NCBI RefSeq assembly: GCF_004125265.1
Contig: NZ_RDTE01000003.1
Span: 4,030,001-4,094,000, forward strand
DNA: 64,000 nt
Direction: 5' to 3'
DNA from: Streptomyces lydicus
Lineage (GTDB): Bacteria; Actinomycetota; Actinomycetes; Streptomycetales; Streptomycetaceae
Shown here: positions 1 to 8,321 of the stretch, piece after piece
How the letters are laid out: every line of letters begins with the position of its first letter
How positions within the stretch are numbered: the first letter of the stretch is position 1
Position numbers and translations under genes: made by a program
The notes under the pieces: generated by a model
Told to the model about the DNA's origin: nothing
Database searches by the model: none
The model's input: only the letters and a program-made list of their open reading frames with translations

Positions 1-890
1 GTGGGCAGGGGCGGCATCCGCAGCCCGGACATCCGGAAGGACAGTGAGGGGACGAACGCGCCGAGGACCACCGCCACCAGGGCGACGACCCCGGCGACCT
101 GGTGCGGTGCCAGGTCCACGGTGAGCATCAGGGCCCCGGCGAGCGCGCCGAATGCCGCGACGACGGCGATACCGAGAAAGAGCGAGGCGAAGGCGGAGAC
201 CGCCGCGAGGACGACGATCGCGCCGCCGGCGCCCGCCGCACAGCCGGCCAGCAGCCGGAAGCCCACCATCGTGTGGGCGTCCGGGCCGGTCAGCTCGCCG
301 CCGGGCAGCAGCCAGCCGGCGCACGCGAGGTAGGGCGCGGCCATCGCGCCCAGTGCCGCGCCCGCTCCGGCGTCGCCGACGGCGCGGCTGGCCGAGCCCG
401 CGCCGGCGATCAGCAGCAGACCGGCCACTGCCGCGCACACCGCGCGCAGCCCCACCGATCCGCCGGGCAGCGCGAGGACGACCAGTCCGCCGGCGAGGGC
501 GAGGACCGCGAGGCCGCGCAGCAGCCGGCGGCTGGCCTGCGGGGTCCAGCCGTAGGGGCTCGCGGCCATGGTGGTGGAGATGCCGTCCACCAGGTCGTCC
601 AGGTGGACCTCGGGGAGCGCCTCGGTGCGCGGCCTGAGGTAGAGGGTCTCGCCGTCGCGCAGGTCGTAGGAGTCGAGGGTGCGTTCCTCGTCCATCGGCT
701 CGGCGCCCAGCCGTTGCAGGACCCAGCCGCCGTGGTCGATCCCCGCCTCTTCAAGGTCGTCACCGCCATAGCCGACGACGGCGGGCAGCAGGTCGGCCAC
801 GGGCACGTCGGAAGGTACCGCGAGGTCGACGCTCTTGCCGGGCGCGCGGACCGTCAGACGGCACAGCCCGGCCGTCTGGATATCACTCAT
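1..890 (-). CDS. eccD: EccD, type VII secretion membrane channel protein (3' end outside window)
   Basis: EccD is the multi-spanning membrane component of the ESX/type VII secretion core in the actinobacterial envelope. The reading frame starts at an ATG (888-890) and stays open to the window edge, so about 296 residues are seen and the C-terminus is missing. Residues 10-90 look like the ubiquitin-like YukD domain (LTVRAPGKSVDLAVPSDVPV). After residue 120 come long Ala/Gly/Val/Leu membrane segments. The gene is divergent from eccC. Family context and domain order make the call firm; the number of membrane spans cannot be counted here. Confidence 0.88.
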   Translation of the reverse strand, partial: MSDIQTAGLCRLTVRAPGKSVDLAVPSDVPVADLLPAVVGYGGDDLEEAGIDHGGWVLQRLGAEPMDEERTLDSYDLRDGETLYLRPRTEALPEVHLDDLVDGISTTMAASPYGWTPQASRRLLRGLAVLALAGGLVVLALPGGSVGLRAVCAAVAGLLLIAGAGSASRAVGDAGAGAALGAMAAPYLACAGWLLPGGELTGPDAHTMVGFRLLAGCAAGAGGAIVVLAAVSAFASLFLGIAVVAAFGALAGALMLTVDLAPHQVAGVVALVAVVLGAFVPSLSFRMSGLRMPPLP

Positions 891-1208
891 GGGGCTGGCT
901 CACGCTTCTCCGGACGGATTCGGAAAGTGCTCCGGACCCGTATGAGGGTGGCTGGATCGATCGGTTCTGGTGCGGGCGAAGGTGAACTCCCGCCCACACG
1001 TGGTGTTCTCGGGCATTCGCCGTACGGTGCTTTCGACCGTACGGGGGAAAGGAGCGAACCGATAGACCGATTGGGCAGAGTGGGCAGAAGAAAGGGCATG
1101 CTGGCCATGCATTGACACAAGAATGAGCACGCCAATTCTGACAACGGCCTTTCCCGCCATCGAAGATGCCCTTGTGCCGCGCAGCATTGCCCGTGAGGAG
1201 AGCGTCCG
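891..1208. promoter_or_regulatory. Divergent intergenic region between eccD and eccC
   Basis: This 318-bp gap must hold promoters for both divergent ESX genes. A TTGACA lies at 1112-1117 on the + strand, but no good -10 hexamer follows at the right distance. GAGGAG at about 1195-1200 is the ribosome binding site for the TTG start of eccC. No further structure is recognised. Confidence 0.4.
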
Positions 1209-4200
1209 TTGAGTGTGGTTCTGTTCCGCAGGCCGGCCCGCCGCCGCGGCCCGGACATGCCCGAAGGGGAGTTGACCCTCCAGGAGCCGCCGACACTGCC
1301 CGAAGTGGTGCCGGACAGCTCCGCCGTGTGGACCTATCTGCCCATGGCGATGATGTCAGTCTCCATGATGCTGATGTTCATGCGGCCGGGCATGAACGGT
1401 TCCTCCGGGGGCCACTTCATGTACCTGGCCATCGGCATGATGGTGCTGGCGTCCGGCGCGATGCTGGTCGGCCAGATGATGCGCAAGTCCAGTGAGCGCA
1501 AACAGCGGCTCAAGGGCGAGCGCCGGGACTACCTGCGCTACCTCACCCAGACCCGGCGCAAGGTGCGGGCTGCGGTGTCCGACCAGCAGAAGGCACTGGC
1601 CTGGCGGCACCCCGAACCGGCCGCGCTGTGGTCGATGGTGGGCACCACCCGGCTGTGGGAACGCCGCCCGCAGGACGAGGACTTCGGCGAGGTCCGGGTG
1701 GCCGTGGGCGACCAGCAGCTGGGTCTGCGGCTGACGCCGAACGCCACCACCCCCGTCGAGGACCTGGAGCCGCTGTCCGCGCATGCCCTGCGCAGCTTCA
1801 TCCGGGCCTACGCCACCGTGCCCGAGCAGCCCATCGCCATCTATCTGCGGGCCTGGGCCCGGGTGCTGCTGCGCGGTGACGAGGAGCGCACGCGCTCCCT
1901 GGCCCGCGCCATGATCGCCCAGCTGGCGGCCTTCCACGCGCCGGACGACGTGTGGGTGGCGCTGTGCGTGTCGGATGAGCGGCGTGCCGAGTGGGAGTGG
2001 GTCAAGTGGCTCCCGCACAACCTGCACCCGCAGGAGAGCGACGGCGCCGGCCCGGCCCGGATGTTCGTCTCCGCCTTCAACGAGCTGGAGGACCTGCTCG
2101 GCGCGGAGTTCCTGGAGCGCCCGCCGTTCGACCCCGACGCGGTCGCCGGGCGCGAGGAGCCCTTCACCGTGATCGTGGTGGACGGCGGGAGCGTCCCCTC
2201 CGGACACCGGCTGGACGGCTCCGGCTTCCGCAACACCGTGGTCCTCGACCTGAGCGGGGCGCTGACCTGGCGGCCGGGCCGGGTCACGCTGCGCTTCGAC
2301 GTGTCCGAGGACGACTTCTCGCTGGTGCGCACCGACCGCGAGCGCAAGGAGCAGACCACCCGGCTCGGCCGTCCCGACCGGTTCGGGCCGACCGGCTCCA
2401 CCGCACTGGCCAAGCGGATCGCGCCCTACCGGATGGGGGTGGGCGCCGACACCTCCGCACCGCTGTCCACCACCTTGGAGTTGACCACGCTGCTGGGCAT
2501 CTCCGACCTGTCCCGCCATGAACCGCAGGCCCACTGGCAGCGCAGCACCGGCCCCGCCCGGCTGCGGGTGCCGATCGCGGTGAGCGCCGACGGCGCCCCG
2601 GTGGAGCTGGACATCAAGGAGTCGGCGCAGGGCGGCACCGGGCCGCACGGCATGCTCATCGGGGCCACCGGATCCGGCAAGAGCGAGCTGCTGCGCACGC
2701 TGGTGCTGGCGCTGGCGCTCAACAACTCCTCCGAGACGCTCAACTTCGTCCTCGTCGACTTCAAGGGCGGCGCCACCTTCCTCGGCCTGGACGAGCTGCC
2801 GCACACCTCGGCCGTCATCACCAACCTGGCCGGCGAGGCCGCGCTGGTGGGCCGGATGCAGGACGCGCTGCACGGCGAGCTGATGCGCCGCCAGGAGCTG
2901 CTGCGCTCGGCGGGCAACTACACCTCGGCGCTCGACTACGAGAAGGCGCGCGCCTCCGGCGTCCCGCTGGCGCCGCTGCCCAGCCTGTTCGTCGTGGTCG
3001 ACGAGTTCAGCGAACTGCTGGCCGCGCACCGCGAGTTCATGGAGCTGTTCGTGATGATCGGGCGGCTCGGGCGCAGCCTCGGCGTCCATCTGCTGCTCGC
3101 CTCGCAGCGGCTGGACGAGGGCCGGATGCACCAGCTGGAGAGCCATCTGTCCTACCGGATCGGGCTGCGCACCTTCTCCGCCATGGAGAGCCGCGGCGTG
3201 CTCGGGGTGCCGGACGCCTACCAGCTGCCGCCGCAGCCGGGCAGCGGCTACCTCAAGTCCGGGGTGGAGGCGCTGACCCGCTTCCGCGCCGCCTATGTCT
3301 CCGGCCCGTACCAGGAGCGCCACTCCAGCGCCAACCAGGCCCGGGTGGCCAGCCAGACCGTGCCGTGGACCTCCGGCTACGTGGTGCCGCGCCGGCTGCC
3401 CGACCTTCCGGAATCCGAGCCGGAGCCGGACGAGGAGAGCGGTGACACCCTGCTGTCCGTCGCCGTGGACCGGCTGCGGGACGCCGGTCCGCCCGCCCAC
3501 CAGGTGTGGCTGCCGCCGCTGGACCGGCCCGCCACCCTCGACCAGATCCTGCCGCCGCTCACCCCCGACCCCGAGCTGGGGCTGACGACCGTGGGCTGGC
3601 CGGGCCGCGGCCGGCTGACCGTGCCCATCGGCATCGTCGACAAGCCCTTCGAGCAGATGCGCGACCTGCTGACGGTCGACCTGTCCGGGGCCGGCGGCCA
3701 TGTGGCCATCGCGGGTGGTCCGCAGAGCGGCAAGAGCACCCTGGTGCGCACCATCCTCACCGCACTCGCCGTCACCCACACCCCGCGCGAGGTGCAGTTC
3801 TTCTGTCTCGACTTCGGTGGCGGCACGCTGGCCTCGCTGTCCGGACTGCCGCACACGGCCGGCGTCGCGGCGCGGCTGGAGAGCGAGCGGGTGGGCCGTA
3901 CGATCGCCGAGATCACCTCGCTGCTGAGCGCGCGGGAGCGGTTCTTCCTGGAGCACGGCATCGACTCGATGCCGACCTTCCGCCGGCGCCGGGCCGCCGG
4001 GGAGTTCCCCGAGCAGCACTACGGCGATGTGTTCCTGGTCATCGACGGCTGGTCCACGGTGCGGGCGGACTTCGACCGTTACATCCAGACGTTCAACGGG
4101 ATCGCGGCCCGCGGCCTCAACTACGGCGTGCACCTCATCGTCACCACGGCCCGCTGGGTCGAACTCTCCGCGGGCGTACGCGATCAGGCGGCCACCCACC

Positions 4201-5177
4201 TGGAGCTGCGGATGGGTGACGCGATGGACTCCGAGATCGACACCCGGCGCGCCTCGACCGTCCCGAGGCTGGCCGGCCGCGGACTGACCCGGGAGGGCAA
4301 GCTGCACTACCTGGGCGCGCTGCCCCGCATCGACGGCATGGAGAGCGCCGAGGACCTGGCCGACGGGGTGGCCGGCCTGGTGTCCGCCGTCAAGGAGAGC
4401 TGGCCAGGTCAGCAGACCCCGCAGGTGCGGATGCTGCCGACCCGGCTGCCGGCCGGGCAGCTGCCCGCGCCGGAGGGCGACATGCGGATGCCGATCGGCC
4501 TGGAGGAGAACGAACTCTCCGTGGTCTGGCACGACTTCGCCGAGAATCCCCACCTGTTCGTGGTGGGCGACACCGAGAGCGGCAAGACGAACATGCTGCG
4601 GCTGACCGCCAAGGCCATCATGGACCGCTACACCCCGGCCGAGGCCCGGATCATGGTGGTCGACTACCGCCGCGACCTGGTCGAGGCGATCCCGGACGAG
4701 TACCGCCTCGGGCACGCCGTCTCCATCGACGCGCTCAAGGACCTGGTCGACGGCGCCGCCCGCGCGGTCCGCACCCGGCTGCCGGGGGAGGAGATCTCCC
4801 CCGCCCGGATGCGGCTGTGCGACTGGTGGACGGGGCCGCGGCTGTTCATCCTCGTCGACGACTACGACATGCTGGGCACCGGCATCGGCAACGCGCCCTT
4901 CGACCCGCTGCTCTCGCATCTCGCGCTCGGCTACGAGGTCGGGCTGCACATGGTGGTCGCCCGCTCGGCGGCCGGCGCCAGCCGCGGCCTGACCGAGCAT
5001 CTGATGCGGCGCCTCCAGGAGGTCAACACCCCGGCCCTGCTGCTGTCCTGCCCGCCGACCGAGGGCTACCTCATCGGCAACATCAAGGGCCGCACCATGG
5101 CACCGGGGCGCGCCACCCACGTCGTCCGCCGGAAGGCGACCCAGGTGCAGACGGCGCTCGTGGACGACGGGGAGTGA
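1209..5177 (+). CDS. eccC: EccC, fused three-domain FtsK/SpoIIIE ATPase of type VII secretion
   Basis: EccC is the motor of ESX secretion and recognises WXG100-type substrates at the membrane. The 1322-residue product carries EccCa and EccCb in one chain, as is usual outside the mycobacteria with split genes. Two membrane segments lie at residues 43-59 and 70-88. Three ATPase modules follow, with P-loops GATGSGKSELL (about 485), GGPQSGKSTLV (about 834) and VGDTESGKTNML (about 1118). The second and third loops keep GK[ST], so all three could bind nucleotide. The TTG start is chosen because GAGGAG sits 8 bases upstream and the next residues (VVLFRRPARR) match the family start. It is divergent from eccD. 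Confidence 0.95.
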   Translation: MSVVLFRRPARRRGPDMPEGELTLQEPPTLPEVVPDSSAVWTYLPMAMMSVSMMLMFMRPGMNGSSGGHFMYLAIGMMVLASGAMLVGQMMRKSSERKQRLKGERRDYLRYLTQTRRKVRAAVSDQQKALAWRHPEPAALWSMVGTTRLWERRPQDEDFGEVRVAVGDQQLGLRLTPNATTPVEDLEPLSAHALRSFIRAYATVPEQPIAIYLRAWARVLLRGDEERTRSLARAMIAQLAAFHAPDDVWVALCVSDERRAEWEWVKWLPHNLHPQESDGAGPARMFVSAFNELEDLLGAEFLERPPFDPDAVAGREEPFTVIVVDGGSVPSGHRLDGSGFRNTVVLDLSGALTWRPGRVTLRFDVSEDDFSLVRTDRERKEQTTRLGRPDRFGPTGSTALAKRIAPYRMGVGADTSAPLSTTLELTTLLGISDLSRHEPQAHWQRSTGPARLRVPIAVSADGAPVELDIKESAQGGTGPHGMLIGATGSGKSELLRTLVLALALNNSSETLNFVLVDFKGGATFLGLDELPHTSAVITNLAGEAALVGRMQDALHGELMRRQELLRSAGNYTSALDYEKARASGVPLAPLPSLFVVVDEFSELLAAHREFMELFVMIGRLGRSLGVHLLLASQRLDEGRMHQLESHLSYRIGLRTFSAMESRGVLGVPDAYQLPPQPGSGYLKSGVEALTRFRAAYVSGPYQERHSSANQARVASQTVPWTSGYVVPRRLPDLPESEPEPDEESGDTLLSVAVDRLRDAGPPAHQVWLPPLDRPATLDQILPPLTPDPELGLTTVGWPGRGRLTVPIGIVDKPFEQMRDLLTVDLSGAGGHVAIAGGPQSGKSTLVRTILTALAVTHTPREVQFFCLDFGGGTLASLSGLPHTAGVAARLESERVGRTIAEITSLLSARERFFLEHGIDSMPTFRRRRAAGEFPEQHYGDVFLVIDGWSTVRADFDRYIQTFNGIAARGLNYGVHLIVTTARWVELSAGVRDQAATHLELRMGDAMDSEIDTRRASTVPRLAGRGLTREGKLHYLGALPRIDGMESAEDLADGVAGLVSAVKESWPGQQTPQVRMLPTRLPAGQLPAPEGDMRMPIGLEENELSVVWHDFAENPHLFVVGDTESGKTNMLRLTAKAIMDRYTPAEARIMVVDYRRDLVEAIPDEYRLGHAVSIDALKDLVDGAARAVRTRLPGEEISPARMRLCDWWTGPRLFILVDDYDMLGTGIGNAPFDPLLSHLALGYEVGLHMVVARSAAGASRGLTEHLMRRLQEVNTPALLLSCPPTEGYLIGNIKGRTMAPGRATHVVRRKATQVQTALVDDGE

Positions 5178-5198
5178 GTGCCGCGCCCGGCGGGAGGG

Positions 5199-5246
5199 CC
5201 GTCCGCCGGGCCGTCCGCCGGGCCGTCCGCCGGGCCGCCCGCCGGG
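5199..5246. repeat. Four tandem 12-bp units after eccC
   Basis: Four units of ccgtccgccggg (the fourth with one change) sit directly after the eccC stop. They are followed by a short cacgcgc repetition near 5265-5290. This is a GC-rich slippage repeat; no regulatory role is evident. Confidence 0.8.
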
Positions 5247-5438
5247 CAGGCCTCCCGCCGGGCCGCGCGCCACGCGCCACGCGCCACGACGATCCGGTGC
5301 GGTTCCCCGTGAACTTTTCCCGCTGTGCGTGCATCTGACTTACCGCAAGAGGTTCAAGCGGCCTCTTGGGATGGGGCAGAGCACGATGAATGAGCAATAC
5401 GGCAACACCGGCGTCACCCGCACCACCGGACGCAACCG

Positions 5439-6230
5439 ATGAGCAAGCCGCGGTCCGACGGGAAGGCATCGATGTCACCCGCCCCGCCGTCGCAGGGCAA
5501 CGGGCGTCGGCGTTCGCGGCCGCGTTCCGTGTTGCTGGCGGTGTGCGGTGTCACGCTGGCCGCCGCGGTGGTCCTGGGCGTCGGGTTCGTCTCGGAGCAC
5601 CGTCCCGGGTGGGCCGGCGGCGGGGCGACCGCGTCGCCGCCGGGTGACTCCGACGCGCGCTACCCGGCGGACGGCCCCGGGGAATTCCGCATGGCGGCCG
5701 CCTCAGGACGGCGGATCGGCACCGCGGGCCGGTTCTTCCACTACGAGGTCAAGGTGGAGAACAACCTGGCCCAGACCCCGGAGGCGCTCTCGGACGAGGT
5801 GCATCGGATCCTGGCCGATCCCCGCGGCTGGACGGCCGGCGGCGAGGCCTCCTTCCAGCAAGTCACCAGCGGCGCACACGACTTCACCGTGGTCGTCGCC
5901 ACGCCCGGCACCGTGGACCGCATCTGCGGGCAGGGCGGCCTCGACACCGGGGGCGAGGTCAACTGCCGCGTCGGCAAGAACGTGGTGGTCAACATCAAGC
6001 GCTGGCTGCTGGCCAACCCGTACTACCAGCACAGGCTGCCGGACTACCACGCACTGACGATCAACCACGAAGTGGGACACTTCCTCGGGCACGGGCACGC
6101 GTCGTGCCCCGCGCCGGGCCGGCCCGCTCCCGTGATGATGCAGCAGATAAAGGGGCTGCACGGCTGCGTGCCGAACCCGTGGCCGTACGACCGCCACGGC
6201 ACCTATCTCACGGGACCGCCGGTCGCCTGA
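5439..6230 (+). CDS. DUF3152-like membrane-anchored zinc protease homologue
   Basis: The 263-residue product starts with a basic, Ser/Arg-rich segment, then one hydrophobic span at about residues 28-50, a low-complexity linker and an extracytoplasmic domain. Near the C-terminus is HEVGHFLGHGH (H210, E211, H214, G217, H220), the exact HExxHxxGxxH metzincin zinc-binding pattern. It resembles actinobacterial DUF3152 proteins. The role is unknown; an envelope peptidase is the natural inference, and its place inside an ESX locus suggests processing of secreted or wall proteins. The ATG at 5439 is used; an in-frame ATG twelve codons in (MSPAPP) is the alternative. A strong terminator follows. Confidence 0.8.
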   Translation: MSKPRSDGKASMSPAPPSQGNGRRRSRPRSVLLAVCGVTLAAAVVLGVGFVSEHRPGWAGGGATASPPGDSDARYPADGPGEFRMAAASGRRIGTAGRFFHYEVKVENNLAQTPEALSDEVHRILADPRGWTAGGEASFQQVTSGAHDFTVVVATPGTVDRICGQGGLDTGGEVNCRVGKNVVVNIKRWLLANPYYQHRLPDYHALTINHEVGHFLGHGHASCPAPGRPAPVMMQQIKGLHGCVPNPWPYDRHGTYLTGPPVA

Positions 6231-6263
6231 CCGGCGGATGAGGGCGGGAACAAAACTGAAAGA

Positions 6264-6294
6264 CCTCTGCCCCGGCGTGACGCCGGGGCAGAGG
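6264..6294. terminator. Bidirectional hairpin between convergent genes
   Basis: A perfect 13-bp stem, CCTCTGCCCCGGC paired with GCCGGGGCAGAGG around a 5-base loop, lies between the convergent DUF3152 gene and the small secreted-protein gene. It should stop transcription from both sides. Confidence 0.85.
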
Positions 6295-6331
6295 GAGACA
6301 CGGTCTTACCGGTCGTCAGGAAAGGACCTGG

Positions 6332-6559
6332 TCACCAGGGGTACATGATGACCGCAAAACCGTTGTCGACACAGTCGAACCCCGTCAGCAGACCCTGCTG
6401 GGCGGCCTGATTACCGAGCGTCTGGCACTCCAGGAGGGATGCCGTGTAGTGGGGCGCGAGACGGGTCTCGGCGGAGGCCGGACCCGCCATGGCGAGGACC
6501 AGGGCTCCCGTGGCGAGGACGCCGAGACCGGCCTTTGCGGCCAGTGCGGTCTTGAACAT
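6332..6559 (-). CDS. Small secreted protein, 75 residues
   Basis: The ATG at 6559 is chosen because GGGAGAGA lies just upstream; a longer frame to 6610 has no such site. Residues 1-30 form a clear Sec signal peptide, with a lysine near the start, a hydrophobic core (GLGVLATGALVLAMAG) and PASA before the cleavage point. The mature peptide is about 45 residues with two cysteines (LLECQTL and GFDCVDN) that could form one disulphide. No family was recognised. Its place beside ESX protease genes may be chance. Confidence 0.75.
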   Translation of the reverse strand: MFKTALAAKAGLGVLATGALVLAMAGPASAETRLAPHYTASLLECQTLGNQAAQQGLLTGFDCVDNGFAVIMYPW

Positions 6560-6874
6560 GACTTCTCTCCCGTTTCGGTCACGACGTAGCGGCCATGACG
6601 GGACAAGCACCGCCCGGCCCTACGGAGCATCTGCGCGCAAGCGCGGCATCACTGGCGTGATGGGCGCAATGCTGGAACATCACGATGCTCACCACAAGGT
6701 CAGGACATATCCAGCACGAGGTCAGAGCGCACCCACGACGACGGGCCGGGAGCGAAGGGGAACGAGGCGCGAGCACGACAACGGACGGGCGGGCGTGGCC
6801 GGTTGCCGCGGGCCGGCCGGGACCCCGGCCGGGACCCCGGCCGGCCACCGCACCGGCCCGCCTGGGCGGCGTAC
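6560..6874. other. Intergenic gap upstream of small secreted gene
   Basis: The gap lies behind the mycosin 3' end and holds the promoter of the small secreted gene. It has a short GC-rich direct repetition (gggaccccggcc, 2 copies near 6819-6844). No gene is supported here. Confidence 0.5.
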
Positions 6875-8125
6875 CTACGTGCCCTGGCCGCTTGCGGTGG
6901 CCGGTTGCCCGGCCTCGGGCGCCCCGGCCGGCCGCCAGCCCCTGGCCCGGCCCCGAGGGATCACCACGGCGCCGCCGGCCACCAGCAGCACCAGCCCGCC
7001 GCACGCTCCGGCGATGAGCAGCGCACGGTTCTGCGGCCCGCTCGGCGCCGCCTCCGGGACGTGCGCCGCGGCCTGCCGGGGTGCGGCGCCCTGCTTGTCG
7101 GTGAGCAGCGTCGTGAGTGCCGCGTACGGGTCGAGCCGCGGCGGGTCGTCCGGATAGCCGGCCACCGTGAGCTGACGGGCGACCTCCTGGGCCGTCATCT
7201 TCGGGTGCCGGGCGCGGACAAGGGCCGCGGCACCTGCCACATGCGCGGCTGCCAGCGAGGAGCCGGAGCCGAAGTAGTGGCCGTCGCCCTGGGGCCCGAC
7301 GCTGACCACCGCGTCGCCCGGGGCCGCCAGGTCCGCGTTGAGCGCCCGCGGGGCGTCCTGCGGACGCTGCCCGTCGGGGCCGTAGTCCATGACGGAGAGC
7401 ACTCCGGGCGCGGACGCGGGCCAGTACCAGGGCGCGGGCTCCGCCGGCTTGCCGGTGTTGCCGTCCTTCGGGAGGTTGTCAGGGACGGCCGGGGCGACGA
7501 CGAGGGCGCCCCGCTCGGCCGCGTGCGCGACGGCGGCGGTCAGCTCGTCCTTGCCGGTGGCCACCGCCTGCCCGACGTAGATGACACCGGCTCCCCGGTC
7601 GGCCGCCGTGCGGATGCCGTCGGCGACCCGGCCGGCCGTCGTCTCGCCCCGGGTGTCCGTGCCGCGCACCGCCAGGATCCGGGCCTGCGGCGCGAGCCCG
7701 GCCACCCCCACTCCCGCACCGGGCGCGGCGGCGATCAGGCCCGCCGCGAAGCTGCCGTGGCCCACGCAGTCCTCGCCCGCGTCACCGACCGCCTCGACCC
7801 GGCCGGACAGCGCGGGGATGCCGGTCCCGACGCCGGTGTCCACCACCGCGACGGTCACCCCGGCGCCCTCGCTGAGCTTCCAGGCCTGGGACAGCCCGAG
7901 CGGCCGGCTGGTCCATGGCTGCTTCTCGGCCTTGTCGGTCGACGCCTTGGCGCACGGCGCGCCGGCGGGCAGTACCGGGGTGACGGTGGGCAGTTGGATG
8001 TCGCCGGCGGCGTCCGGTGCAGCTGCGGCGGCCGGCGCCGCTGCGGCGGCCGGCAGGAGCGCGGCCAGCAGTGCGGCGGCCACCGCCCGTGCCACCGGCT
8101 GACGGTGAGAGAGTGCGCGTCGCAT
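6875..8125 (-). CDS. mycP: Mycosin-type subtilisin protease of the ESX system
   Basis: Mycosins are membrane-anchored S8 serine proteases that stabilise and process ESX complexes at the outer face of the membrane. The 416-residue protein has an Ala-rich signal peptide (1-35), a subtilisin domain with Asp96 (VAVVDTGVG), His123 (VGHGSFAAG) and Ser290 (GSGSSLAAAHVAG), and a C-terminal membrane span (LIAGACGGLVLLVAGGAVVI) followed by basic residues. The catalytic triad is complete, though the usual GHGT and GTS are GHGS and GSS. Two cysteines (C59 and C120) could make the extra disulphide common in mycosins. It is divergent from the beta-helix/AAA+ gene. Confidence 0.92.
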   Translation of the reverse strand: MRRALSHRQPVARAVAAALLAALLPAAAAAPAAAAAPDAAGDIQLPTVTPVLPAGAPCAKASTDKAEKQPWTSRPLGLSQAWKLSEGAGVTVAVVDTGVGTGIPALSGRVEAVGDAGEDCVGHGSFAAGLIAAAPGAGVGVAGLAPQARILAVRGTDTRGETTAGRVADGIRTAADRGAGVIYVGQAVATGKDELTAAVAHAAERGALVVAPAVPDNLPKDGNTGKPAEPAPWYWPASAPGVLSVMDYGPDGQRPQDAPRALNADLAAPGDAVVSVGPQGDGHYFGSGSSLAAAHVAGAAALVRARHPKMTAQEVARQLTVAGYPDDPPRLDPYAALTTLLTDKQGAAPRQAAAHVPEAAPSGPQNRALLIAGACGGLVLLVAGGAVVIPRGRARGWRPAGAPEAGQPATASGQGT

Positions 8126-8321
8126 GCGCGCATGGTACGTGGCGCATAACCGAGTTCGGCAGTGCGGGAGCGCGGCAAGACGCGAACTCCGCGTTCATTC
8201 CTGGCTGATGGCGGCCGGGTTCCCGTAGCCTGCTCACGTGCGCGTCCCTCTGACCGCAACCACAGCCCCCACATTCTCGGGTCACCGGGGCCGGCAAGCA
8301 CCACAACGAGGAGGTCCCAGC

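Noticed and set aside
1112..1117. TTGACA as a promoter for eccC
   Set aside because: No acceptable -10 hexamer at 16-18 bases; kept only as a note in the gap.
1356..5273. A 1305-codon open frame on the minus strand opposite eccC
   Set aside because: It is a shadow produced by GC-rich codon bias; the plus strand has three intact ATPase modules, and the antisense product is His/Gln/Arg-rich without motifs.
5390..5647. An 85-codon frame starting upstream of the DUF3152 gene
   Set aside because: It runs in another frame through the membrane-anchor codons of the real gene and lacks a ribosome binding site.
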